This document shows, one piece after another, positions 1-8,156 of a stretch of DNA of 64,000 bases. Numbering within the stretch: the stretch's first letter is position 1; every line of letters starts with the position of its first letter. Source of the stretch: Bacteriovorax stolpii. Its GTDB lineage: Bacteria; Bdellovibrionota; UBA2428. The stretch is taken from contig CAMCVE010000001.1 in the NCBI GenBank assembly GCA_945881775.1, forward strand, positions 127,836-191,835. Reading direction: 5' to 3'. Under the pieces are notes generated by a model that searched no databases, was not told the origin of the DNA, and saw only the letters and a program-made list of their open reading frames with translations. A program made the translations under genes and the position numbers.

Positions 1-2
1 AG

Positions 3-1457
3 CTCCTAACGGCGGAAGTCCCGATCCACCTTTTTGAGGCCCATAGTCTTCCGGGGGGGTCGGCGTCCTGGTTTCGACGCAGTTCGAAGGCGGGAGCCCT
101 CCAGTTTGACGTGGGCGCGACGGTCCTCGACGGACTTGCTGACGGGGCCTGGCTCGGAAAGCGTTTTGCCACATGGGGGGTTGAACTAGCGCCCTTCGAG
201 CGAATGCCCTCGATGCACTACAAGCTCGGCGCAGACAAAGCCGCTTTTGCTCTCGATACCCGAAGTCTCAACGAATGGACGCAGAGTCTTGTACGGGCCT
301 TCCCCGCAGACGAACGCTTCATTCGTCACGACCTCGCTCAGCTCGCTCGCTTGGCTCAGCACTTAAAATCCTTGATCGAAGCACGTCCCCATTTTCCAAT
401 TCAAAGCCTCGGCGACCTCGTGCGCAACATTCGACTGGTGCCTTACCTGCCCGAGGTTCTGAGATCAGTTCTTGCGACGGGTGACTTTGACTTCGCAACT
501 TGGCTCTCTAAGCGCCCTGTTTCACCCGAGCTCCGGCGCTGGATCGAAATGTCGCTTCTGATCACCGTTCAAGATTCTCCTGAAGAGATTTTTACACCTT
601 GGGCCGCGCTCGCGCTTTCATTCTACCCACTCGGAGCCGGCACCCTCCCCGGCGGCATGCGCGGTCTCATGGAAGCCGCCCTCAGGCGCGTGATCGCAAG
701 TCCAAAAGCAAGCGTATCCCTAAAACACTCTGTCACTAGCATTCGGCAAGACTCGGAGGGGTTTTATATTCAAACGCTCGACCGAAACGCAGTCCAACGC
801 GCTTGGGGTCCCTTCCGAAGTGTGATCTCAAGCTTGCCTCGCTTTAACACCGCACGGATCGCACCAGAAGGAACTTTTGCGCCGCGGGACGAGTGGAGCC
901 GTCACAAGGAGTCGCTCTGGGGCGCAAACACGGCCTACATTGCTGTTGAAGACGGCTCCGCGTGGCCTGAGGCTGCGTTCAATTTGCACTCGCGACTCGA
1001 TCCCAACTTGGGCGGCTCCGAAGGCAACGACGCGTATCTCTCGTTCTCCAAGCGAGGCGACTTTGATCGCGCTCCTGCTGGAATTCGCGTGGCCACCCTC
1101 AGCACCCACACTCGTCTTGGAAACTGGAGAGACCTGGAGACAGGCAGCTATGCCACGCGCAAAGAAGCTGCCGGCAAGCAGCTCTTAAAACATTTCTATT
1201 CTTGGTCACCCGATTCAAAAATTCTGCATCAGGAGTTTGGCACTCCTCGCACCTTCCAGCGCTACACCAGCCGTCTCGAAGGAAACGTCGGGGGCCTCCC
1301 GATGAACCGCAACAACACGTTGCTCTCACCCCCCGCGCAGCGAACGCGCCTGGCTGGCCTTTACCAAATCGGTGACACCAGTTTTCCTGGGCAAAGTGTT
1401 TACGCGTGCACGCTCGGCGCAATTCTCGCCGTCGAAAAACTGCGCTCTGAGACCTAG
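3..1457 (+). CDS. FAD-dependent oxidoreductase, phytoene desaturase/CrtISO-like (5' truncated by window edge)
   Basis: Frame is open from base 3 and encodes ...IHLFEAHSLPGGSASWFRR..., the end of a dinucleotide-binding motif. C-terminal GLYQIGDTSFPGQSV...GAILAVEKL is typical of FAD amine oxidase/phytoene desaturase families. The track ORF starts at an internal GTG. Confidence 0.75.
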   Translation, partial: LLTAEVPIHLFEAHSLPGGSASWFRRSSKAGALQFDVGATVLDGLADGAWLGKRFATWGVELAPFERMPSMHYKLGADKAAFALDTRSLNEWTQSLVRAFPADERFIRHDLAQLARLAQHLKSLIEARPHFPIQSLGDLVRNIRLVPYLPEVLRSVLATGDFDFATWLSKRPVSPELRRWIEMSLLITVQDSPEEIFTPWAALALSFYPLGAGTLPGGMRGLMEAALRRVIASPKASVSLKHSVTSIRQDSEGFYIQTLDRNAVQRAWGPFRSVISSLPRFNTARIAPEGTFAPRDEWSRHKESLWGANTAYIAVEDGSAWPEAAFNLHSRLDPNLGGSEGNDAYLSFSKRGDFDRAPAGIRVATLSTHTRLGNWRDLETGSYATRKEAAGKQLLKHFYSWSPDSKILHQEFGTPRTFQRYTSRLEGNVGGLPMNRNNTLLSPPAQRTRLAGLYQIGDTSFPGQSVYACTLGAILAVEKLRSET

Positions 1458-1461
1458 AGAT

Positions 1462-1842
1462 TTAGAGGGAGCAGGTGCTCGTCGCGTCGATGCCACCGCG
1501 GGTGTTGTAGGTCATGGAAACCGACAACGCTGCGGGCGCGAGGGCCTTCTTCAGATCTTCGAATATCCGAGCCGTGGCGTGCTCTTGGTAGATCCCGACG
1601 TTACGGAAACTCACGAAATAATACTTGAGAGACTTCAGCTCGACGATCTTCTTGGCAGGCGTATACTCGACTCGCACGTAGGCGATGTCCGGAAGTCCGG
1701 AGAAAGGACACACCGCCGAGAACTCTTCGGTTTCGTAAACGATATTCTGCTTGGGTCCTTCGTAAGGAAAGCTTTCCAAGATGCTGGTCTTGATGTGGGT
1801 TTCGTCGACGAAATCGATTTTAAGTCCTTCAGCGGTTGCCAT
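1462..1842 (-). CDS. queF: NADPH-dependent 7-cyano-7-deazaguanine reductase QueF
   Basis: FSAVCPFSGLPDIAYVRVEYTP and ELKSLKYYFVSFRNVGIYQEHATARIFEDL are QueF signatures. Start trimmed to MATAEGLKID at 1842. Confidence 0.93.
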   Translation of the reverse strand: MATAEGLKIDFVDETHIKTSILESFPYEGPKQNIVYETEEFSAVCPFSGLPDIAYVRVEYTPAKKIVELKSLKYYFVSFRNVGIYQEHATARIFEDLKKALAPAALSVSMTYNTRGGIDATSTCSL

Positions 1843-2108
1843 GGGACGGGATTTAGCGGCCGTGCCTCGCCCTATCAAGCAAAACCTACAAAGCTTTAGA
1901 AGGATCGAATCAAAATCTTCGCGGCGAGCGAAACGCTCCACAAAGAATCGAGGCCCGACTTTTCGGGAAGCAAAAGGACACTTAGGATCCCAGCCACGGT
2001 AGCCCTATTCGAAGCTGCCGCACCCCACGTTGAGCGAGAACTCCTCAAAATTTTTTGCACGCAAGTTGGAGAACGAAGACGTCAGGATGAGCAAAGCGAA
2101 TAGATTTT

Positions 2109-2816
2109 TTATGACAAAGATTTGCGGGCTGAGAAATCCTCAAAACCCTTACGACGCAAGTCGCATGCAGGACACTGGCCGCAGCCGTATCCCCAGGAGT
2201 GTAGATCCGTGTGATTGCCCTCGTAACAGGTGTGTGTGCCAGTCACAACTTTCTCGAGCACGCCCAGTTTTTCGGCGAGCCTAAAAGTTTGGTCTTTCGT
2301 GAGGTACATGAGCGGCGTGTGAATATGCACCGGCGACTCCATCGCCATACTCAGAGCATGTTGCATGCTTTTTATGAATCCGTCGCGACAGTCCGGGTAG
2401 CCTGCGGCGTCCATCTGACAGGCTCCGATCACAAGATCCTGAATTCCTTTGGGCACGGCGTAAGCAGCTGCCAAGGTCAAAAAGAGCGCGTTGCGACCTG
2501 GCACGAAGGTCGAAGGAAGTCCATTCATTCCGGTGTTGCCTGCGGTCGAGACTCCCTCGTGCGTGAGAGCGTTTGAGGAAAGCGCCGACAAGGAATTCAC
2601 TGGTACGATCGAGTGAATCGCTCCGGCGTCGCGTGCGAGATTTGTGGCACATTCGAGCTCAACCCGGTGACGCTGACCGTAGTCAAAAGTGATCGCGTGA
2701 AGAGGGCCTGCAAACTGCTTCTTCGCCCAATAAAGGCAGGTCGCAGAATCCTGCCCGCCCGAAAGCACAACAAGCACAGAACGAGGCTGACGCTCGGCGT
2801 AGACGTTTGTGCTCAC
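2109..2816 (-). CDS. queC: 7-cyano-7-deazaguanine synthase QueC
   Basis: VLVVLSGGQDSATCLYWAKKQF PP-loop; C-terminal CxxCxxC-type WGYGCGQCPACDLRRKGF. Confidence 0.94.
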   Translation of the reverse strand: MSTNVYAERQPRSVLVVLSGGQDSATCLYWAKKQFAGPLHAITFDYGQRHRVELECATNLARDAGAIHSIVPVNSLSALSSNALTHEGVSTAGNTGMNGLPSTFVPGRNALFLTLAAAYAVPKGIQDLVIGACQMDAAGYPDCRDGFIKSMQHALSMAMESPVHIHTPLMYLTKDQTFRLAEKLGVLEKVVTGTHTCYEGNHTDLHSWGYGCGQCPACDLRRKGFEDFSARKSLS

Positions 2817-3184
2817 TGCATCTCCTCGGAGTAAGTGACTTTGATGCCCACGGTTTCGCGCGACACGCTGACTTCTTTGAGGCCCTTCACAGCAGGCTTC
2901 AGGCGTTCAAAAATCCATTTTGTAATGTATTCACTCGTCGGCATCTGAAGGCCCGGAATGTCGTTGAGAAGTCTGTGATCGAGCTGGCTCACGATCTCTT
3001 TCACGCGCCGGTCGAGAGTTTCGTGCTCCATGACCATTCCTGTCGAGGGATCAACGCCCGACTCGATCACGACTTCTCCCGTGAAGGAATGACCGTGAAA
3101 CGAACGATTGGGGTGCCCTTCGGGATAGTTGGGCATAAAGTGTGCTGACTCAAAATGGAATTTGGTGGAAAGCCTGGCCCTCAT
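2813..3184 (-). CDS. queD: 6-carboxy-5,6,7,8-tetrahydropterin synthase QueD
   Basis: KFHFESAHFMPNYPEGHPNRSFHGHSFTGEV...LDHRLLNDIPGLQMPTSEYITKWIF. Start trimmed to MRARLSTKF at 3184. Confidence 0.92.
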   Translation of the reverse strand: MRARLSTKFHFESAHFMPNYPEGHPNRSFHGHSFTGEVVIESGVDPSTGMVMEHETLDRRVKEIVSQLDHRLLNDIPGLQMPTSEYITKWIFERLKPAVKGLKEVSVSRETVGIKVTYSEEMQ

Positions 3185-3185
3185 G

Positions 3186-3842
3186 TCAGACGCCTCTTTG
3201 CTCGGGGGACCAGATGTACTTGTGCATCTGAAGCTGCATGCGGAAAGGAAGTCCTGACTCGAGCACCCAAGTGGCCAGCTCGAGATTTGAGACGTCTTTG
3301 AACGAGGGTGAGATGAGGACAACCACACGTTCAAAAAGACGATGTTCGCGTGCTGTGGTCACGGCGAAATCAAAATCTGACTTCGAGGTGACCACGAATT
3401 TCACTTCGTCGAAGCCGTTCTTAAGAGCCTCGAGGTTCTCCCACTTCATACGGGCAACTTCGCCCGAACCCGGCGTCTTAATATCCAAGATGATCCTCAC
3501 ACGCGGTGAAATATCATTGATCGGGAAAGCACCACTTGTCTCGAGCATGACCTCGAAGCCGCGCTCGACGAGCTCAGACATAAATGGAATGGCGTTGGGC
3601 TGCGCAAGCGGCTCGCCGCCGGTGACCTCAACAAGTTTTGTGGGGAATTTCTCGATTTCACGAAAAACTTCGTCGAAGCTCCAACGTTTCCCTTCAAAGA
3701 AGGCATATTCAGTGTCGCAGTATTTGCAGCGCAGCGGGCAACCCATGAGGCGAACAAAGGTCGTTGGCCGCCCCGCTTGGGTGGATTCCCCCTGGATACT
3801 AAAGAAGATTTCGTTGAGCCCGAGGCTCCGCGGCGTGGCCAT
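3186..3842 (-). CDS. queE: 7-carboxy-7-deazaguanine synthase QueE (radical SAM)
   Basis: EIFFSIQGESTQAGRPTTFVRLMGCPLRCKYCDTEYAF (CxxxCxxC) and VTGGEPL. Confidence 0.94.
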   Translation of the reverse strand: MATPRSLGLNEIFFSIQGESTQAGRPTTFVRLMGCPLRCKYCDTEYAFFEGKRWSFDEVFREIEKFPTKLVEVTGGEPLAQPNAIPFMSELVERGFEVMLETSGAFPINDISPRVRIILDIKTPGSGEVARMKWENLEALKNGFDEVKFVVTSKSDFDFAVTTAREHRLFERVVVLISPSFKDVSNLELATWVLESGLPFRMQLQMHKYIWSPEQRGV

Positions 3843-3938
3843 TTGGGTAGGCTTCTAGGCGATTATGTCGCTTCGGGTCAATCGTCGTTTCACGATGATC
3901 TGTTCCCAAAGTTGCGAATTTCTTATATTACTTCTGGA

Positions 3939-5615
3939 GTGTCATCGAAAATTACCTCCAGCTCTACTGCAGAATACTTCTCAAAAAACCTCCAACAAGT
4001 GGGGTTTTCGTCGGGGACTAAGGCTGTTTTAACGACCCTCAAAGAGGCGGTCGACAACTCCCTCGACGCCTGTGAAGATGCTGAAATTCTTCCGGAAATT
4101 CAAATTGAGATCGAGAAAATTTCTACGGGATCGCAGAAGAATATGGACCAGATTCGTGTGAAGGTGGTCGACAACGGACCCGGACTTTCGGCCGAGGATG
4201 TGCCCCACGTTTACGGCGAATACCTCGCGAGCTCGAAGTTCGGACGCGGACGCTGCTCGCGCGGACAGCAGGGTATCGGGATCTCGGCAGCGACCACCTG
4301 GGCTCAGATCACCAATGCCCACGGCGCTCGAGTGATCACCAAGACCGCCAAAATGAAACAGGCGTTCAAATGTGAGATCGAAGTCGACATCAAAAAGAAC
4401 GTCGGGGTGATCAAAGAAAAATCCAATATCAACTGGGACCGCGAGCACGGCGTGAGCTGTGAGTTCATTTTTGATGGTCGCCTGCAGCTCAACGGCGATG
4501 CCGGAATTCTCACCTATCTCCAAGGCACAAGTCTTGTGAATCCCCATCTCAAACTCATCTACAAGATCAATGATGACGAGCCCGTCACACTCGAGCGCGT
4601 CTCCGACGAACTTATCCAGATTCCAGAGCCTGTGGCGCCTCACCCGCACACCATGAAGCTCGGAGAATTCCTTGCTCACGGCACCCTCTTTGGAAAGGCC
4701 ACTCTCGCCACTTTCCTCAAGACGGGATTTTCGCGTGTGAACGAGGCGACCTTTGCGGATCTCTCGAAACTTGGACTTAAAAAAGCCTGGCTCAAAGAGC
4801 CTGTAAGCTCACTCAGCCAGACCGAAATGAAAGCTGTCTTCGCCGCGATTCAAGAGGCGAAGCTCATGGCCCCCTCGACGCGCTCTGTGCTCTCAATCGG
4901 CGAAGACGCTCTGTCTAAGAGCATCCGCCGCCTTGGGGAAGTCGACTTCTTCAGCGTCCTCTCTCGCAAACCCACCATCTGCGACGCCAAACCCGTCGCC
5001 GTCGAAGTGGCCATCGCCCGCCTCAAAAACTCAAAAAACGAATTCGACGACCCCGTCGAAGTCCTGCGTTTTGCTAACCGTGTTCCCTTGCAGTTCGACA
5101 AGGGCGCGTGCGCGATCTTGAAGTCCATCGAATCCATCAATTGGAAATCCTACGGACTCAACCAGCCAAAACGATCCATTCCCACCGGACCCTACGTCAT
5201 CGCGGTCAGCGTTGTTTCGCCGTTCATCAAATTTAAAAACGCTTCAAAAGAAACCATCGACGCCAGTGATGAGCTCGTAGCAGAGCTGCGCCTGGCGCTC
5301 ATGCAGGCGGGTCAGCGCCTCGCACGCTTCGTGAACAAAGAAAAACGCGAATTCGATCTCGAGAAGAAGCGCTCGCACATCGAACAATTCGGTCCCATCC
5401 TCATTGAGGGCATCGGTCGCATCACGGGAGCACCCCGTACGCGTCTCGACAAAGCTTCCGATGGCCTCTTGAAGATCCTCGGCCGCGACGAAGCCGCAGC
5501 GGAAGACGCGCTCGCCCACGCGACGACGAAACAAAAAGAGATGGTCAAAAAACTCGATCAATACGACGAAGAAGAATTCGATCGCTCCGAAGAAGATTCG
5601 GAAGAGGGCGCTTAA
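3939..5615 (+). CDS. top6B: DNA topoisomerase VI subunit B (GHKL ATPase)
   Basis: STAEYFSKNLQQVGFSSGTKAVLTTLKEAVDNSLDACEDAEILPEI (N-box), VVDNGPGL, SKFGRGRCSRGQQGIGISAATTWAQ. Start uncertain: the track ORF begins at a TTG at 3777 overlapping queE; GTG 3939 or TTG 3912 fit the archaeal N-terminus better. Confidence 0.9.
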   Translation: MSSKITSSSTAEYFSKNLQQVGFSSGTKAVLTTLKEAVDNSLDACEDAEILPEIQIEIEKISTGSQKNMDQIRVKVVDNGPGLSAEDVPHVYGEYLASSKFGRGRCSRGQQGIGISAATTWAQITNAHGARVITKTAKMKQAFKCEIEVDIKKNVGVIKEKSNINWDREHGVSCEFIFDGRLQLNGDAGILTYLQGTSLVNPHLKLIYKINDDEPVTLERVSDELIQIPEPVAPHPHTMKLGEFLAHGTLFGKATLATFLKTGFSRVNEATFADLSKLGLKKAWLKEPVSSLSQTEMKAVFAAIQEAKLMAPSTRSVLSIGEDALSKSIRRLGEVDFFSVLSRKPTICDAKPVAVEVAIARLKNSKNEFDDPVEVLRFANRVPLQFDKGACAILKSIESINWKSYGLNQPKRSIPTGPYVIAVSVVSPFIKFKNASKETIDASDELVAELRLALMQAGQRLARFVNKEKREFDLEKKRSHIEQFGPILIEGIGRITGAPRTRLDKASDGLLKILGRDEAAAEDALAHATTKQKEMVKKLDQYDEEEFDRSEEDSEEGA

Positions 5616-6791
5616 ATGGCTGAAAAAACCGTAGAAAAGAAAAAACGACTCACCTCGGGTTCGGATATCACGAACCTTGCAAAGCAGACCTGCCTCAATA
5701 TGCTCTCAGACCTCGAGAAGGCACGCCGCCCCGTACTTGAAGCCACCAAGTGTTCACTGGACAACTCTTTTTACAATCCGAAAGTGGGCTATCTCACTCC
5801 GGGCGACAAAAAGGTGCGCTCTGAACTAAACGTGTCCTCTGTTCAAAAAATGTCCCGATCGGTCTTTTTCATGGAGATTTTGCTTCGCAATATCGAAGTC
5901 GGAGCCGTCAACACAAAGCGCGAGCTTTACTACATGGCCAAAGGTATGTGTAAAAAAGACGCGCTCTACAAACCTCTCGATTTCGAAGACCAAGCCGAAA
6001 GCGACGAAATCGTCGACTTCATCGGAGAGATGCTCGAAGTCTACCGCGAAGACCTGAACTGCTACGCCAACGACCGTGGCGGGCAAACTTACAGCCAGCA
6101 TCTCGTCGTCGAAGAAACGATGCCTAATGGTGAGAAGGCAACCATCGACTTAAGCGCGCTTGGTACGTCGCCCTTCCAGCCCAAGAACCGACCCCAGAAC
6201 CTTAAGCTGAAGGCTAAGAAAAAAATTGAATTCTGCATGGTGGTTGAATCCGAAGGCACAGCGAACACACTCGTCGCCAACGGATTCACCAAACGCTACA
6301 ACAACATCGTGATTGGCTCCGGAGGTGTGCCTTCAAACGCCGTGCGTTCGTGGTGCAAACTCATCCAAAAAGAACTCGATGTTCCGATGTTCTTCTTCGG
6401 CGACTTGGACGCGTACACCATCCAGAACATCTACCGCACGCTCAAAGCCGGATCGGCCGCGAGTCTCATCCGCAATTCTGACTACTCTGCACCCGACATT
6501 CACTTCCTCGGCGTCCTTCCAGAAGACATCAAGAAATACGACCTCAACGACTATCCCGTCAAAGAGAAGGATCCCGGCGAAGCCCGCTCTCTCAAGAAGG
6601 CGGCGGATGCCCTGAAGAATGATCCCTTCTTTGCGGACAAAAAGAATAAGAAACTTGCGGATATTTTGCGTTGGCTCGTCAAAGAAAAACGTCGTTGTGA
6701 GCAGCAGGCCTATTTCTCTGTGGATCCCCGCGATCCCACGATGATCGAGAAAATTCTTGTCGAGAAAATCCGCAAAGGAAACTACGTCTGA
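5616..6791 (+). CDS. top6A: DNA topoisomerase VI subunit A (Spo11/Top6A family)
   Basis: VNTKRELYYMAKGM (winged-helix motif with catalytic Tyr), Toprim FCMVVESEGTANTLV and VPMFFFGDLDAYTIQNIYRTLKAGSA. Starts directly after the top6B stop. Confidence 0.9.
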   Translation: MAEKTVEKKKRLTSGSDITNLAKQTCLNMLSDLEKARRPVLEATKCSLDNSFYNPKVGYLTPGDKKVRSELNVSSVQKMSRSVFFMEILLRNIEVGAVNTKRELYYMAKGMCKKDALYKPLDFEDQAESDEIVDFIGEMLEVYREDLNCYANDRGGQTYSQHLVVEETMPNGEKATIDLSALGTSPFQPKNRPQNLKLKAKKKIEFCMVVESEGTANTLVANGFTKRYNNIVIGSGGVPSNAVRSWCKLIQKELDVPMFFFGDLDAYTIQNIYRTLKAGSAASLIRNSDYSAPDIHFLGVLPEDIKKYDLNDYPVKEKDPGEARSLKKAADALKNDPFFADKKNKKLADILRWLVKEKRRCEQQAYFSVDPRDPTMIEKILVEKIRKGNYV

Positions 6792-6817
6792 GAACAGCCC
6801 CTAAGGTCCTTGGTATC

Positions 6818-7096
6818 ATGGTCCTGACGCTGAAGGTGTGGGCGGTCTTTTTTGCATTCGTGGTTCTCGGACAACTGAGACCTGGCCAGGGTGGAACTCT
6901 TGAACAACGTTTTCACGACTACTTAAACCAAGACAGGCCGCAAAAATTCTTCGTGGGACTCTTGTCTCCTGTTCATGGCTTCATGTCGCTGGTGGGGATT
7001 GAGGTCGACGAAGCCAGTATCCAAGCTGTTCGGGAATCTCCCGAGGAACTGAAGAAGTTGAAAAAATCCCTCAAGGAAAATGAGCCTAGCCCTTAA
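6818..7096 (+). CDS. small hypothetical protein with N-terminal hydrophobic segment
   Basis: 92-aa ORF with hydrophobic N-terminus MVLTLKVWAVFFAFVVLG, co-directional with its neighbours. Confidence 0.5.
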   Translation: MVLTLKVWAVFFAFVVLGQLRPGQGGTLEQRFHDYLNQDRPQKFFVGLLSPVHGFMSLVGIEVDEASIQAVRESPEELKKLKKSLKENEPSP

Positions 7097-7142
7097 GCGC
7101 CCTCCACTGGTGAAGCGCGCCCGATAGGCCTACAATAGTGAC

Positions 7143-8156
7143 ATGATTTCCCAATCACCTTCCGATTACCAGGTCCTCGAGGACTCGGATTTTCCAAAAA
7201 TCGGTGACACGCTGGCCTTCGATATTTACGTGCAGCTGCCGCGTGCAGGGCGGTTTTTGCGTTATGTTTGTGCCGGGGATATTTGGGATGAGCGACGAAA
7301 AAAAATCCTTCTCACTCACACAAACCCCACACTTTACAAGAGCCTCCGGGCCGCGCCAGCAGCTCACATCAACTCCGCTCCTCGCGCCGAAACTCCCAAG
7401 GAACTTCTCGCTCTCAACGATAAGGTCGAAAAGGAGCTCATCGAGATTTTTCGCGTCGTGAACGATCCCTCCGGGGCCGAAGCCCCTCAAACCATCCAAG
7501 CGATGGAAGACCTTTCACAGAAGATCATTGAAGTCGTTGCTCCCGAACAAGAAAATCTCCGCGAAACCATGCTGCAAAAATCTAAATATTTGATGGTGAT
7601 GTCGGACTCAGCCGCAATCACCTCCATTGCCATTCTTGTTGCGTTGGCTCACGGATTCGACTCTCGTAGAATTTTTCAAGACCTCTCAATGGCGATTATT
7701 CTCATGGACGCAACTGTTTCTACTCTGCCCGAGGAAACGGTGCTCAAATACTACCGTGACCCCAACTCTCTCACGACTGGAGAGTGGCAAGAAATCAGAC
7801 GGCACCCGGCTCAGGCCCACGAGGCCGTTTCAACTCGCATCAAGTCGGTCTCAAATTCAGTTTTACAACTGATCCTGAATCATCACGAGCTCTACAACAG
7901 CAAAGGATATCCAAGGCAGCTGCGCAACGAAACGCTTCCACCGATTGTGCGATCACTCGCAGTTTCCGTGGATCTTTTCGAAATCATGAAGCGCGAGCAT
8001 TTGAACGGAAAAGACATCGATATCTTGCAGGCCCTCTCTGAACTTCGAGAGCCTACGATCGAGGCCCACCTGCGGCGCCACAACCAAAAACTTATTCAAA
8101 GTGCGATTCAGTACATCCAAACCCAGTCGGCAGCCGGAGCCGCCTCAAAAAGCTAA
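7143..8156 (+). CDS. degenerate HD-GYP domain protein
   Basis: RRHPAQAHEAVS and LNHHELYNSKGYPRQLRNETLPPIVRSLAVSVDLFEIM match the HD-GYP core, but the HD motif position reads ILMDATVSTLPEE. TACAAT -10-like box just upstream. Confidence 0.75.
   Translation: MISQSPSDYQVLEDSDFPKIGDTLAFDIYVQLPRAGRFLRYVCAGDIWDERRKKILLTHTNPTLYKSLRAAPAAHINSAPRAETPKELLALNDKVEKELIEIFRVVNDPSGAEAPQTIQAMEDLSQKIIEVVAPEQENLRETMLQKSKYLMVMSDSAAITSIAILVALAHGFDSRRIFQDLSMAIILMDATVSTLPEETVLKYYRDPNSLTTGEWQEIRRHPAQAHEAVSTRIKSVSNSVLQLILNHHELYNSKGYPRQLRNETLPPIVRSLAVSVDLFEIMKREHLNGKDIDILQALSELREPTIEAHLRRHNQKLIQSAIQYIQTQSAAGAASKS

Noticed and set aside
828-1422. Antisense and alternate-frame ORFs within the oxidoreductase gene
   Set aside because: No domain signature and overlapped by a convincing CDS.
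4029-4679. 216-aa minus-strand ORF
   Set aside because: Lies entirely antisense to the well-supported top6B gene.
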